64,000 bases of DNA from Saccharicrinis sp963675435. GTDB lineage: Bacteria > Bacteroidota > Bacteroidia > Bacteroidales > Marinilabiliaceae. Made by a program: the position numbers and the translations under genes. Where the stretch lies: the NCBI GenBank assembly GCA_963675435.1, contig OY776216.1, forward strand, positions 1,984,001 to 2,048,000, given 5' to 3'. The notes under the pieces are model-generated. The model saw only the letters and a program-made list of their open reading frames with translations, made no database searches and was not told the DNA's origin. This document shows, piece by piece, positions 25,875-35,695 of the stretch (the first letter of the stretch is position 1; each line of letters starts with the position of its first letter).

Positions 25875-28148
25875 TTAATACAAGGTAAAACTACCTTTTA
25901 ATCCTTCCTGAGAATTGGTTCCAATCCACACATTGAAATCACCAGGTTCCACATCCCATTTACCTTGAGCTGTGTAGTAAATTAAATCGCTTTTGGAGAT
26001 TTTAAATGTTACCTTCTGACTTTCACCTGCATTTAGCTCAATTTGTTGAAAACCTTTTAATTCCTTTACAGGTCGGGCAATGCTTCCGAATAGATCCTGT
26101 ATGTATAACTGAACAGTTTCCTTACCAGAAAAGTTACCTGTGTTTTTTACCATGGCAGATATTTCAATACTACCATCCTGGGCTAATTCATTACTGCTTA
26201 ATTCAATGTCTGAATATTCAAAAGAAGTATAGCTTAAACCGTATCCAAATGGAAATAGAGGTGTTTTATCTTCGTCGGTATAATGCGACCAAAATACATT
26301 GTTGTCGGTATTAACAGGACGGCCGGTACTAAACTGATTGTAATAAATAGGGCATTGTCCTACCGCTTTAGGAAATGACACAGGTAGCTTACCTGATGGA
26401 TTGTAATCGCCAAATAAAACATCGGCAATAGCATTACCTGCTTCCGAGCCCAGATGCCATGTTTCAAGAATAGCTTGTGCTTTTGTGGCTATGTTATTTA
26501 TTACAACAGGTCGGCCATTCATTAATACAACTACAATGTTTTTGTTAACAGCATACACTGCATCAAAAAGTTGTTGTTGTACTCCCTTCAACTCAATGTT
26601 GGTTTGGCTGCGACCTTCACCGGCTTGAAAGCAATTTTCACCCAATGCCATTACTACAACATCCACTTTTTTGGCCAGTTTAACCGCATCTTTAATACCT
26701 GATAAATCTGTGTTGTTAAATTTAAGCTCTTCGGTAAAGTTAGGAGTGTTGGTTACAAATGCCGGACCTTGAGCAAATTTAACAAGGGATTTATGATCAA
26801 CAGTGTTGTTAATTCCTTCAACTAAAGAAACAGCAGAACCGGTAACAGCTTGTGCTCTCCAGCTCCCTAATGGAGAATCCTTATCGTTAGCCAATGCTCC
26901 AATTATACCAATTTTTTGTTTATCCTTTTGTAAAGGAAGAATTTGATTGTTGTTTTTAAGCAATACAATACTTTGTCGAGCTAAATCACGCGCAATTTCC
27001 AGATGTTCTTTAGAAAGTTGTACTTTCTCGTTTTCAGGATTACAATATTTATAAGGATCATCAAATAATCCCAACTCGTATTTAATTTTTAATACTCTGC
27101 GAACCGCCTCGTCAATGGTAGCTTCAGAAACTTTGCCTTCTTTAACCAATTGTTTTAGGTTAAATACATAGCAATCGCCTTCCATATCCATATCTGTACC
27201 TGCATTAATCGCCAGGTAAGCAGCTTCTTTTTTATCAGCAGCAACGCCATGATTTTTAATTTCGCCAATAGAATTCCAATCCGAAATAACGAACCCGTCA
27301 AACTGCCATTCTCCTTTTAAAATATCTCTTAAAAGATGATGGTTTGATGTAGAAGGAATGCCTCCAATGATGTTAAACGAATTCATAATGGTACTTACAC
27401 CGGCATCAACAGCCGCTTTAAAAGGAGGCAATACTATGTTTTGAAGTGTATGTTCAGTAATTTCAACTGTGTTGTAGTCGCGACCGGCTTCTGCAAATCC
27501 ATAGGCAGCAAAGTGCTTGGCACAGGCAGCAACCGTGTTTGTACTATTTAAACTATCGCCCTGAAAACCTTTAACCTGAGCAGCTGCCATCACTGAACCT
27601 AAATATGGATCTTCTCCGGCACCTTCCATTACTCGTCCCCAACGAGCATCGCGTGAAATGTCAATCATTGGTGCAAAAGTCCAGTGAATACCTGAAGCTG
27701 CAGCTTCTTTGGCGGCTACCTGGCAACTTTGTTTTGCTACTTCCGGATTCCAGCTTGATGCAGTAGCTAATGGTATTGGCAACATGGTTTTATATCCATG
27801 AACCACATCGTAACCAAATATCATTGGTATACCTAGTCTGCTGTTTTCAACGGCCAAAGTCTGTGCTTTGCGTGTGGCTTCAGCGCCAGTTACATTTAAC
27901 ATCGAACCAACTAATCCCGATTTTATCATCTCTAACTGATCTTGTTGATCTTTCCCTTCAGGCACCGGGCCTGTCATTTCCCAACTGCTGGTATATTGGT
28001 TCAACTGACCAATCTTTTCATCCAGCGTCATCTTTGATAAAAGTTCTTCCACCTTCTTGTCTGTTCTATCTAAAACTTTGGTATGGTCTGACGGATTACA
28101 GCTTGCCATAAATGCAGCCAAGAATCCAGCTAAAATTGTTTTTTTCAT
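25875..28148 (-). CDS. GH3 beta-glucosidase-like enzyme, BglX type (PUL 2)
   Basis: The 757-residue protein has a lipoprotein signal (LAAFMASC). It has the usual three-part BglX arrangement: an N-terminal GH3 barrel (~30-370) with nucleophile Asp290 in FVISDWNS, an alpha/beta sandwich domain (~390-610), and a C-terminal fibronectin-III-like domain (~650-755). Typical stretches are FAPMIDISRDARWGR and GEDPYLGS. It removes terminal beta-linked glucose (or a similar sugar) from oligosaccharides in the periplasm. Next to a mannan locus it would suit removal of glucose from glucomannan fragments, an inference from context. Confidence 0.93.
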   Translation of the reverse strand: MKKTILAGFLAAFMASCNPSDHTKVLDRTDKKVEELLSKMTLDEKIGQLNQYTSSWEMTGPVPEGKDQQDQLEMIKSGLVGSMLNVTGAEATRKAQTLAVENSRLGIPMIFGYDVVHGYKTMLPIPLATASSWNPEVAKQSCQVAAKEAAASGIHWTFAPMIDISRDARWGRVMEGAGEDPYLGSVMAAAQVKGFQGDSLNSTNTVAACAKHFAAYGFAEAGRDYNTVEITEHTLQNIVLPPFKAAVDAGVSTIMNSFNIIGGIPSTSNHHLLRDILKGEWQFDGFVISDWNSIGEIKNHGVAADKKEAAYLAINAGTDMDMEGDCYVFNLKQLVKEGKVSEATIDEAVRRVLKIKYELGLFDDPYKYCNPENEKVQLSKEHLEIARDLARQSIVLLKNNNQILPLQKDKQKIGIIGALANDKDSPLGSWRAQAVTGSAVSLVEGINNTVDHKSLVKFAQGPAFVTNTPNFTEELKFNNTDLSGIKDAVKLAKKVDVVVMALGENCFQAGEGRSQTNIELKGVQQQLFDAVYAVNKNIVVVLMNGRPVVINNIATKAQAILETWHLGSEAGNAIADVLFGDYNPSGKLPVSFPKAVGQCPIYYNQFSTGRPVNTDNNVFWSHYTDEDKTPLFPFGYGLSYTSFEYSDIELSSNELAQDGSIEISAMVKNTGNFSGKETVQLYIQDLFGSIARPVKELKGFQQIELNAGESQKVTFKISKSDLIYYTAQGKWDVEPGDFNVWIGTNSQEGLKGSFTLY

Positions 28149-28469
28149 GATGAAGATTTTATTTATTAACCGCCAAGAACACAGAGAAAATTGACGGTTG
28201 TTTTATGGTCATTTATTATTTCGCTAATTTGTTGATTTGTATATTTGTTTATATTGATATTAAACCACAAAGACTCAAAGATAACTATAATTTTAAAAGA
28301 TAATTTTATAGTGCCTTAGTACCTTGGTGGTGAAAATTTTCTCTCTTTGCCAGACGCTGACAGGTTTAATATACATCCTGTAAAAAAACGTTGTCATGTC
28401 TTTAATTTATTTTTCTAATGATCTATCGACCTACTTTCTCCCTGTTCTCTTCTCCCTTTAACCATGGAT
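28149..28469. other. Intergenic region with dispersed-repeat fragments
   Basis: This 321-bp stretch between GH3 and the esterase contains AACCGCCAAGAACACAGAG-like sequence (about 28169-28187) and a palindrome-like pair at 28261-28337 (AACCACAAAGACTCAAAG facing TGCCTTAGTACCTTGGTGGT). Such sequences look like the dispersed intergenic repeats common in Bacteroidota. The right part (28431-28460) is a CTCCCT-rich tract. No gene was found. Confidence 0.55.
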
Positions 28470-29567
28470 TTATTCCCATTTCATCAGATCCTTAATATAG
28501 CCGGTTAATTCCTCGGCAATTAATTGATGTTCTTCAATTGTTGGATGATAATCGCAACCTCCAACATAGCTTCTGGAAAAGAAAAACGAAGATACATATT
28601 TATCACCATTACTGTTCATATGATTTACAATTGAGGAAATATAATTTTTGAGAACCGGATTTAGTGTTCCATCCCCCATAGGACTGTTTAAACAGATGAT
28701 TTTTGAAGTTGGATAATGGTTTCTAAGGGTTTGGATAAAGTTTACATAGGCGGAACAAAATAAAGTAGAATCCTGTATGCCGTCGTTTTGACCAAGACAA
28801 ATAGTTACTACATCAGGTTGATACTTAGAAAAATCCCATTCAATTTCATTGGATCGAAGATTAACTTTATTATAAACCTGAGGCATTAAAATTTCTAAAT
28901 TACAACAACTATGTACCATTCCAATTCCTGAAACCGAAGTTAATACCCATTGAGCATTCAGAGCCCTGGCAGTTACCGGACCGTAAGCCATATAGGCATT
29001 GTGTTTATCATGCCATTCGCCTGAATCGCAAGGCAGGGCAGAGGTGTCGGCTCCGGTACCACAGGTAATAGAATTACCATAAAACTCTATTTTTCTATCG
29101 GGTAAACAATCGGGTTCAAGTAGTTTATTGCTCTGGATATTCACCATCTCAACATATCCAATACCAGATTCTGTGGTTTTACAAATAGTTACTTTGTGTT
29201 TTCCGGGCGCTACCTTTTCTCCTATATTAATTTTGTTGACTTTATCCGTTAGTTTTATGCGATCAATTACTTTGTTATCAATATTTATAGAGATGTAATT
29301 ATGAGAATTTTTCCACGGCAACTCATCATTAATGGTCACTATACATGAATCGCCTTCATAAATAAATTGTGCATAAACACCTGGAGCCCAAAAGCGAGGA
29401 AGTTCAGGATTGCTATTATCAATACGGCCAACGTACTGTATGTGGGGATCATTGGCAGCATAAATTTTAGTAGCCTCTTTTTTATGTGAGCAACTAAAAA
29501 CTAATCCAATAGTCAGAATTACTAAAAAGGTTATAGATGCTTTGATTGTTTTATTCTGTTTTGACAT
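28470..29567 (-). CDS. CE2-like carbohydrate acetylesterase (SGNH fold), lipoprotein (PUL 2)
   Basis: From the ATG at 29567 the protein has 365 residues with a lipoprotein signal (TIGLVFSC). A 17-codon upstream extension is open but would bury the signal, so it was not used. An N-terminal beta-sandwich (~35-155) precedes an SGNH-hydrolase domain with GNSITCG (catalytic Ser), GQND, and CDYHPT (catalytic His). This two-domain order matches carbohydrate esterase family 2, which removes O-acetyl groups from xylans and mannans. Placed beside GH27 and the mannan genes, it probably deacetylates acetylated (gluco)mannan. Confidence 0.85.
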   Translation of the reverse strand: MSKQNKTIKASITFLVILTIGLVFSCSHKKEATKIYAANDPHIQYVGRIDNSNPELPRFWAPGVYAQFIYEGDSCIVTINDELPWKNSHNYISINIDNKVIDRIKLTDKVNKINIGEKVAPGKHKVTICKTTESGIGYVEMVNIQSNKLLEPDCLPDRKIEFYGNSITCGTGADTSALPCDSGEWHDKHNAYMAYGPVTARALNAQWVLTSVSGIGMVHSCCNLEILMPQVYNKVNLRSNEIEWDFSKYQPDVVTICLGQNDGIQDSTLFCSAYVNFIQTLRNHYPTSKIICLNSPMGDGTLNPVLKNYISSIVNHMNSNGDKYVSSFFFSRSYVGGCDYHPTIEEHQLIAEELTGYIKDLMKWE

Positions 29568-29648
29568 TTGTTTATAGTGTTTGTTGTTATAATCCGGGTT
29601 ACTAAAATGTAAATCCATTATTGTTCAATGATAAATGGATAAGCGTCT

Positions 29649-30854
29649 TTATTTCTTGGATAATTTAAGCATTACCACATCGTGTGAAGGAACTTTAGTT
29701 TTAAGCACTTTCTTGGTTTTACCCATTTTTTTATTCGTCCATATATCAAGGATTTCGTATGATGTTTCTGCAGCATTTAAATCGCGTTTTGCAAACTCAT
29801 CATAAACTTTTGTTTTCCAGTCTAACTCAATTTCTTTAGCTACAGAAGAACGGTTTAAGAAACATAGAGCCCAGTTGCCATTACTTAGAGGTTTAAACCA
29901 TGTTTCAAGGCTATCCTTATCGGCATATTTAAATCCCTGAATACCTAGAGAATCCTGGTTTACAGCAATAGCTTCTTTGTTGGTTAATATTTTAAGTGTT
30001 TCTTCGCTCATATTTGTTAAGTCGTTTCCGGCAATTAGCGGAGATGCCAACATACACCACATTGAAAAGTGAGCTCTATCCTCATTTGTTGTCATTCCGC
30101 CGTTACCGACTTCCATCATATCTGGATCGTTCCAATGTCCCGGACCAGCAAACTCTCTTAAGCCATCTTGCATATCTAGTATTTTCATCACGCCCCAGCT
30201 CGACCATGTTCCATGATCTTCCTCACAATCAAAACAGTCGTAAATATCACCTGTTGTTCTCCAAAGGTGACCAACTTCAGTGCCCCATTCCCAGGGTTTA
30301 TTGTCACCCCACTCGCATAAGCTAAATACCACAGGACGCTTAGCTGCATAAAGTGCATCTCTCATAGTAGAGTAAGCGCCGATAGCATTAATGTTTTCTG
30401 TATTACACCAGTCGTACTTTAAGTAATCCACACCCCATTGCGCATATGTTAAAGCATCCTGATATTCATGACCTCGACTTCCTGGTTTACCGGCACAAGT
30501 TTGGGCTCCAGCGCATGAATAAATACCAAATTTTAAACCTTTAGAATGGATATAGTCAATTGTTGCTTTTATTCCTGAAGGAAAGTGTTCTTTATTTTCA
30601 TGTATAAATCCCAGACTGTCGCGTTCATCATGCCAGCAATCGTCAACCACAATGTACTCATATCCGGCATCTTTCATTCCTGAACTCACCATAGCGTCAG
30701 CAATATCTCTTAACATTTGGTCGCTTACATTACAGGCAAATTTGTTCCAGCTATTCCAGCCCATAGGTGGTGTTTGAGCAAGGTCGTCAAACTTTTGAGC
30801 CTTAGAAATAAAGCTAAGTAACAATAGTGAGATTAATAGTAGATTCTTTTTCAT
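29649..30854 (-). CDS. GH27 alpha-galactosidase (PUL 2)
   Basis: The 401-residue protein has a signal peptide ending SKAQ, a GH27 barrel and a C-terminal beta domain. Signatures are TPPMGWNSWN near the start, the nucleophile Asp148 in LKYDWCNTE and the acid/base region WNDPDMMEVGNGG (~242-253). GH27 enzymes remove alpha-1,6-galactose branches, as found on galactomannan. The length is normal and the frame intact. It is adjacent to the AraC regulator and the esterase on the same strand, suggesting one minus-strand transcript of auxiliary enzymes. Confidence 0.94.
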   Translation of the reverse strand: MKKNLLLISLLLLSFISKAQKFDDLAQTPPMGWNSWNKFACNVSDQMLRDIADAMVSSGMKDAGYEYIVVDDCWHDERDSLGFIHENKEHFPSGIKATIDYIHSKGLKFGIYSCAGAQTCAGKPGSRGHEYQDALTYAQWGVDYLKYDWCNTENINAIGAYSTMRDALYAAKRPVVFSLCEWGDNKPWEWGTEVGHLWRTTGDIYDCFDCEEDHGTWSSWGVMKILDMQDGLREFAGPGHWNDPDMMEVGNGGMTTNEDRAHFSMWCMLASPLIAGNDLTNMSEETLKILTNKEAIAVNQDSLGIQGFKYADKDSLETWFKPLSNGNWALCFLNRSSVAKEIELDWKTKVYDEFAKRDLNAAETSYEILDIWTNKKMGKTKKVLKTKVPSHDVVMLKLSKK

Positions 30855-30937
30855 TGGAATTGTTTCTGATTGTTATATAATTTGATTTATTGTTTCTTTC
30901 TCCCTTCTCCCTTCACCTTTCTTCTTGTTCCCATTGT

Positions 30938-31816
30938 TTAGTACACATTTTTCAATCCATTAAAGTTGTTTCTGAATTCAGAAGGAGTACAATCCTGTTT
31001 CTTTTTAAATATCCTGTTAAAGTTGGAGATGTTGTTAAAACCACATTCATAACATATTTCACTTACGCTTTTGTTGGTTTCTATTAAAAGTCGTGTAGCA
31101 TAACCCAATCTGATTTCGTTTACAAAATCAACAAATGATTTTCCAGTTCTTTGTTTAATAAAGCGGGTAAACGAAACTGTGGACATGTTGAGTAAGTGAG
31201 CTACATCATCAAGTTTAATTTTGTTTTTAAAATTGTCGAGTATATAATGATATAGCTTTTCTATTTTTTCGCTGTTCTGAAAATCTTCAGATCTCTGAAA
31301 CGAAATATTGGTCAATAGTTTTTGATCTCTTGATATAGCTAAATCGTACAGTAAGGTTTGCAGTTCAATAAAAGAATCAAAACCTCTTTTCTGAGTCAAC
31401 GACATTAATTTGTCCTGTACTTGTTCTATCGTAGTTTTTGAAAAAGAAATGCCACGATTGGAATGTTCCAGCATTTCTTTAATAGGCTTCATTATATTTT
31501 TATTAAGTATGCTCTTATTAAAAAGGTCTCTTGGAAACTGTATGGTAATTTCATGAATCTGGGCATTTTTATTATTGTTAAAATCCTGCCAGCCATGATA
31601 TAGGTTAGGTCCAATCATCACCAATTCTAAATCGCTGATTTCAAGTATATGGTCGCCAACAATGCGTTTGGCTCCATGTGCATTTATAATCAGGTTTATC
31701 TCATATTCCGTATGAAAATGAATAGGGAAATTAAAGTCTGATTTGATGCGATCAAAAACTAAAAAGCAATCTGTATCCTTTAGTGGCGTAATTTCCCTAT
31801 GTGCTATCTCTTTCAT
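30938..31816 (-). CDS. AraC-family transcriptional regulator (PUL 2)
   Basis: The 292-residue protein has an N-terminal cupin-like sugar-binding domain (~15-150, FHTEYEINLI and GPNLYHGW) and a C-terminal AraC HTH (~185-285, KLDDVAHLLNMSTVSFTRFIK and ISEICYECGFNNISNFNRIF). No transmembrane helix is seen, so it is a cytoplasmic sensor. It is divergent from the mannan susC gene across a 636-bp gap and is probably the local activator of both arms of the locus. Sensing a cytoplasmic mannan breakdown product is a plausible inference. Confidence 0.92.
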   Translation of the reverse strand: MKEIAHREITPLKDTDCFLVFDRIKSDFNFPIHFHTEYEINLIINAHGAKRIVGDHILEISDLELVMIGPNLYHGWQDFNNNKNAQIHEITIQFPRDLFNKSILNKNIMKPIKEMLEHSNRGISFSKTTIEQVQDKLMSLTQKRGFDSFIELQTLLYDLAISRDQKLLTNISFQRSEDFQNSEKIEKLYHYILDNFKNKIKLDDVAHLLNMSTVSFTRFIKQRTGKSFVDFVNEIRLGYATRLLIETNKSVSEICYECGFNNISNFNRIFKKKQDCTPSEFRNNFNGLKNVY

Positions 31817-32452
31817 AATACTGTTATTCTATCGTTTCTCATTAGTGGTATATAATATAATTACGTCTGGTACTTATACTTATATATTTATTAGCTTCTA
31901 GATTGTAAAGAAGTAAAGGTACTGATATGATCATATAATACATAGTGTTTGGTTTACTTTGTAGGTTTGTTTTTTGTGAGGTTTTATTTAGGTTGAGTAT
32001 TGTGTTTATGTTTTAAACTAGTTGATTAATAGGGGTGTGGGTGGGTGTTTGATGTCTTGATTATAGAGAACTTAGATTTAGATGTTGGGTGTAAAATGAT
32101 ATGATATTGCAAATAAATGATTGAAAAGTATCATTGGTAGGTGGTGAAAATACACATAGAGGGTGATTTATTAATGATTTTATAGTTCTAAAAGCAGTAG
32201 TTAAGTTGTGGGTTTTACTAGGCTTAGTCATTGTTTAGTTTGAGTGTCAGCTGTTAAAAGGTGTTTTCGTTAGTACGTAAATTTTGAGTAAATGTAAGTA
32301 ATATAAAAATATCAAAGATTTAATTATAGTATCTTCATTAGATAAGATAATATTATTAAGTCATTGTAAATGGATATAATTTAGCAGTGTTAAAAATTAA
32401 TTAAAGTTAAAAGCAAATCTCAATTGTTAAAAAAGTTAATAAATCTACGCTT
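31817..32452. promoter_or_regulatory. Long divergent control region of PUL 2
   Basis: This 636-bp AT-rich stretch separates the divergent araC-type gene and susC. It must contain promoters for both arms and probably AraC binding sites. No gene, clear palindrome or recognisable riboswitch was seen. Its length leaves room for a long 5' leader on the susC transcript. Confidence 0.5.
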
Positions 32453-35400
32453 ATGAAAAAAGATCTACGGTACTTTTGGGTGTTGTTTTTTCTGGCTTTT
32501 AGTCTGCAAATTTTTGCACAGGAAAAAATAGTCACTGGAAAAGTAGTTGATGAAAATGGAGTGCCGTTACCAGGAGTAACAGTATTGGTAGAGGGTACCC
32601 AAAATGGAACAATTACAGATGTTGATGGAAAATACTCATTAAAGTTCGATTCCGATCGTGATGTAATGGTATTTACTTTTATTGGGTTTTCAACTCAAAA
32701 AGTTTCGGTTTCAGGAAGAACGGTAGTTGACGTACAGCTAAAACCTGATGTAGTAAATATTGACGAGGTTGTTGCTGTAGGCTACGGAACCATGAAAAAA
32801 AGTGATTTGTCTGGAGCTTCAGTTTCGTTAAGTGCAGACAATTTAAAAGGTGCCGGTATTGCCAACGTTGATCAGGCTTTAAAAGGTAGAGCAGCAGGTG
32901 TTTCGGCAGTATCGACTTCTGGTCAGCCAGGTGGAGCTGTTAGTATTCGTGTTCGAGGTCAAAGTACAATTAACGCAGATGCGGAGCCATTGTATGTTAT
33001 TGACGGAGTCCCAATGACCAACAATACTTCAAGCGGTCACGATTTGGGTTTAGGTGATGCTTTAGGTAACTCTCCAACAACAGGTGTTTCTCCATTATCA
33101 AAGATTAATCCTAGTGATATTGTTTCAATGGAAATTCTTAAAGATGCATCCGCAACAGCTATTTATGGATCAATGGGTGCCAATGGTGTTATTATTATAA
33201 CTACGAAAAGAGGTAAGCAAGGTGATGCTAAATTTGAGTATGATAGTTCTTATGGAATTCAGCGTCAGGCTACTCGAATTGATATTATGAATTTAAAAGA
33301 GTTTGCAGAATATAGCAACGCTGTTGCTGCAGAAACAAATGGTAGAGATGAACGAGCAGAATATATGGATCCCTCTTTATTAGGTCACGGAACCGATTGG
33401 CAGGATGCGATCTTCCAGTTTGCACCGGTTCAACAACATCAGATTAGTACTTCAGGAGGTAGTGAAAAACTAAAATATTATGTTTCTGGTGGGTATTTGA
33501 ATCAGGAAGGGACTATTATAGGAACCGAGTTTGAGCGTTTTTCATTCAGAACAAACCTGGATGCAGATCTTAAAAAATGGTTGAAAATGGGAGTAAATAT
33601 AAACTACTCACAAACAGATGAACGTCTTGGTTTGGCAGATTCTGAAGCAGGTATTATACGTATTGCATTACAAACAACGCCAGATCGTCCTATTTATGAT
33701 ATGGATGGTAACTATGCATCCATTTTCAGAGAAGGTCAAACTTCTCAACCTAATGCTATTGGAATGGCACTGGATGATGATAACTTCCTGAATAAAAATT
33801 CATTTGGAAGTACGGTGTTTTTTGATGCAACCATTATGGAAGGTTTAGTTTTTCATACAGAAGGGACTCTGAATTTAGATTACTCTAAAGCTGAAGTATT
33901 CAGACCTAAGATTACCTACGGAAACTGGGAGAGATCTATTAATTCAATGAGATCTCAAAATAACAAAAATACATTTTGGCAGATCAAAAACTATTTAACC
34001 TATTCCAAAAGTATAGGTAAGCATAGTGGAACTGCAATGATTGGACAAGACATGTTTGAGTCTTCATGGGAATCTCAAAGTGTTTATAATACAAACTTGC
34101 CAAGTAACTCCATTCAAAATCCGGCATTAGGAGATGGGACTCCTCAAATTACCTATGGGTTTGGAAGTATGTCTAACTTATCCTTCTTTGGTCGTTTAAC
34201 ATATAACTACGATAACAGGTATATGCTAACCTATACTTATCGTCGAGATGGGTCTTCTAATTTTGGGCCAGAGAACAGATGGGCAGGATTTAATTCATTT
34301 GCCGGTTCTTGGAGAATCAGTAATGAGCCATTTATGGCCTGGGCACAAACAGTTATTCCTAATGCAAAACTTCGTTTAGGTTGGGGACAGGTAGGTAACC
34401 AAAATATTGGAGGTTATTTATGGGGTGCCAGTATTTCTAAAATGGAAACAGGTTTAGGTGCCGGTTATCGTCAATCGAATATAGCTAACCCATATATTCA
34501 ATGGGAAAAACAGGAACAGTATAATGTCGGGTTGGATTTGTCAATTTTGGATTTTGCTGATATCGTAGTGGAGTTATATGACAAAACATCTAGTGATATG
34601 TTAATGGACTTACAGTTACCTTCGTATATGGGTACCAGAGGAAATGAGTCCAGTGCATTAGCGGCACCTTGGGGTAATTATGGCGAGATCAACAATAAAG
34701 GGATGGAGATCTCTTTAACCACTCATAATGCCAAAGGCGCTTTTACATGGGATACTCAATTTCAGATTTCGTTTAATAAAAATAAGTTAGTTGCTTTAGA
34801 TGGGACACCATCTGCTCATATTGAAGGATATGGACAATGGAGTGATGTTGTATCTTTAACTGAGGTGGGCGATCCTTTATTTAACTTCTATGGATATAAA
34901 ACAGATGGCATTTATCAGGATTTAGATGACCTTCAGAGTAGTGCTAGGCCAACTGCTTATCCTTCGGATGGTGAGTCTTTTACATACGAAAGTACCACTT
35001 ATGTTGGCGATTTAAAATTTAAAGATATCAGTGGTCCTGATGGTAAACCTGATGGAATCATCGATTCTTATGATCGAACAAAAATTGGGTCTCCAATGCC
35101 TGATTTTACATTTGGTTTAAACAATACTTTTTCATATAAGAATTTTGATTTAAGTGTTTTTATTAATGGTTCGTACGGAAATGATGTAATGAATTATACA
35201 GCCATCAACTTGTCGAATATGAAAAGTACATGGACCAACCAATTGGATATTGTAAAACAAAGAGCTCGCTTAGGAATAATTGATAATTCAAAGGAATATC
35301 CAACAGGTGGAGGAATAGAAAACTGGTGGGGAGATGTTAGTAATGTAAGAGTAACTAATCCAAACACCAAAGTGCCAAGAGCCGTTACTACTGACCCTAA

Positions 35401-35683
35401 TGATAACGACAGGATTTCAGACAGATATATTGAAGATGGTTCTTTTATTCGTATTAAAAATATAACACTGGGTTATACATTCCCAAAACAAGTAATTCAA
35501 CGTATTCATTTAAGCAATTTAAGATTATATGCAAGTATAGAAAATCTGGTAACATTTACAGATTATACAGGATTTGATCCAGAGGTTGGTGCGAGTACAC
35601 AAAGTGCAAATGTTTTTGGTTTGGATAATGGTCGTTATCCATCACCTCAGGTATTTACTTTTGGTTTAAATGTTTCATTTTAA
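32453..35683 (+). CDS. SusC-like TonB-dependent transporter (mannan PUL 2)
   Basis: The 1076-residue protein has a signal peptide ending LQIFAQ, a carboxypeptidase-D-regulatory-like domain (~23-100, GVPLPGVTVLVEGTQNG), a plug (~105-235, YVIDGVPM and LKDASATAIYGSMGANGVI) and a barrel ending FGLNVSF. It imports mannan-derived oligosaccharides across the outer membrane with its SusD partner, encoded 12 bp downstream. The family is certain; the substrate is inferred from the enzymes encoded in the same locus. Confidence 0.97.
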   Translation: MKKDLRYFWVLFFLAFSLQIFAQEKIVTGKVVDENGVPLPGVTVLVEGTQNGTITDVDGKYSLKFDSDRDVMVFTFIGFSTQKVSVSGRTVVDVQLKPDVVNIDEVVAVGYGTMKKSDLSGASVSLSADNLKGAGIANVDQALKGRAAGVSAVSTSGQPGGAVSIRVRGQSTINADAEPLYVIDGVPMTNNTSSGHDLGLGDALGNSPTTGVSPLSKINPSDIVSMEILKDASATAIYGSMGANGVIIITTKRGKQGDAKFEYDSSYGIQRQATRIDIMNLKEFAEYSNAVAAETNGRDERAEYMDPSLLGHGTDWQDAIFQFAPVQQHQISTSGGSEKLKYYVSGGYLNQEGTIIGTEFERFSFRTNLDADLKKWLKMGVNINYSQTDERLGLADSEAGIIRIALQTTPDRPIYDMDGNYASIFREGQTSQPNAIGMALDDDNFLNKNSFGSTVFFDATIMEGLVFHTEGTLNLDYSKAEVFRPKITYGNWERSINSMRSQNNKNTFWQIKNYLTYSKSIGKHSGTAMIGQDMFESSWESQSVYNTNLPSNSIQNPALGDGTPQITYGFGSMSNLSFFGRLTYNYDNRYMLTYTYRRDGSSNFGPENRWAGFNSFAGSWRISNEPFMAWAQTVIPNAKLRLGWGQVGNQNIGGYLWGASISKMETGLGAGYRQSNIANPYIQWEKQEQYNVGLDLSILDFADIVVELYDKTSSDMLMDLQLPSYMGTRGNESSALAAPWGNYGEINNKGMEISLTTHNAKGAFTWDTQFQISFNKNKLVALDGTPSAHIEGYGQWSDVVSLTEVGDPLFNFYGYKTDGIYQDLDDLQSSARPTAYPSDGESFTYESTTYVGDLKFKDISGPDGKPDGIIDSYDRTKIGSPMPDFTFGLNNTFSYKNFDLSVFINGSYGNDVMNYTAINLSNMKSTWTNQLDIVKQRARLGIIDNSKEYPTGGGIENWWGDVSNVRVTNPNTKVPRAVTTDPNDNDRISDRYIEDGSFIRIKNITLGYTFPKQVIQRIHLSNLRLYASIENLVTFTDYTGFDPEVGASTQSANVFGLDNGRYPSPQVFTFGLNVSF

Positions 35684-35695
35684 TACGTAATCATA

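Noticed and set aside
31817..32452. Riboswitch or small RNA in the long gap before susC
   Set aside because: No conserved riboswitch core or strong stem was seen; length alone is not evidence.
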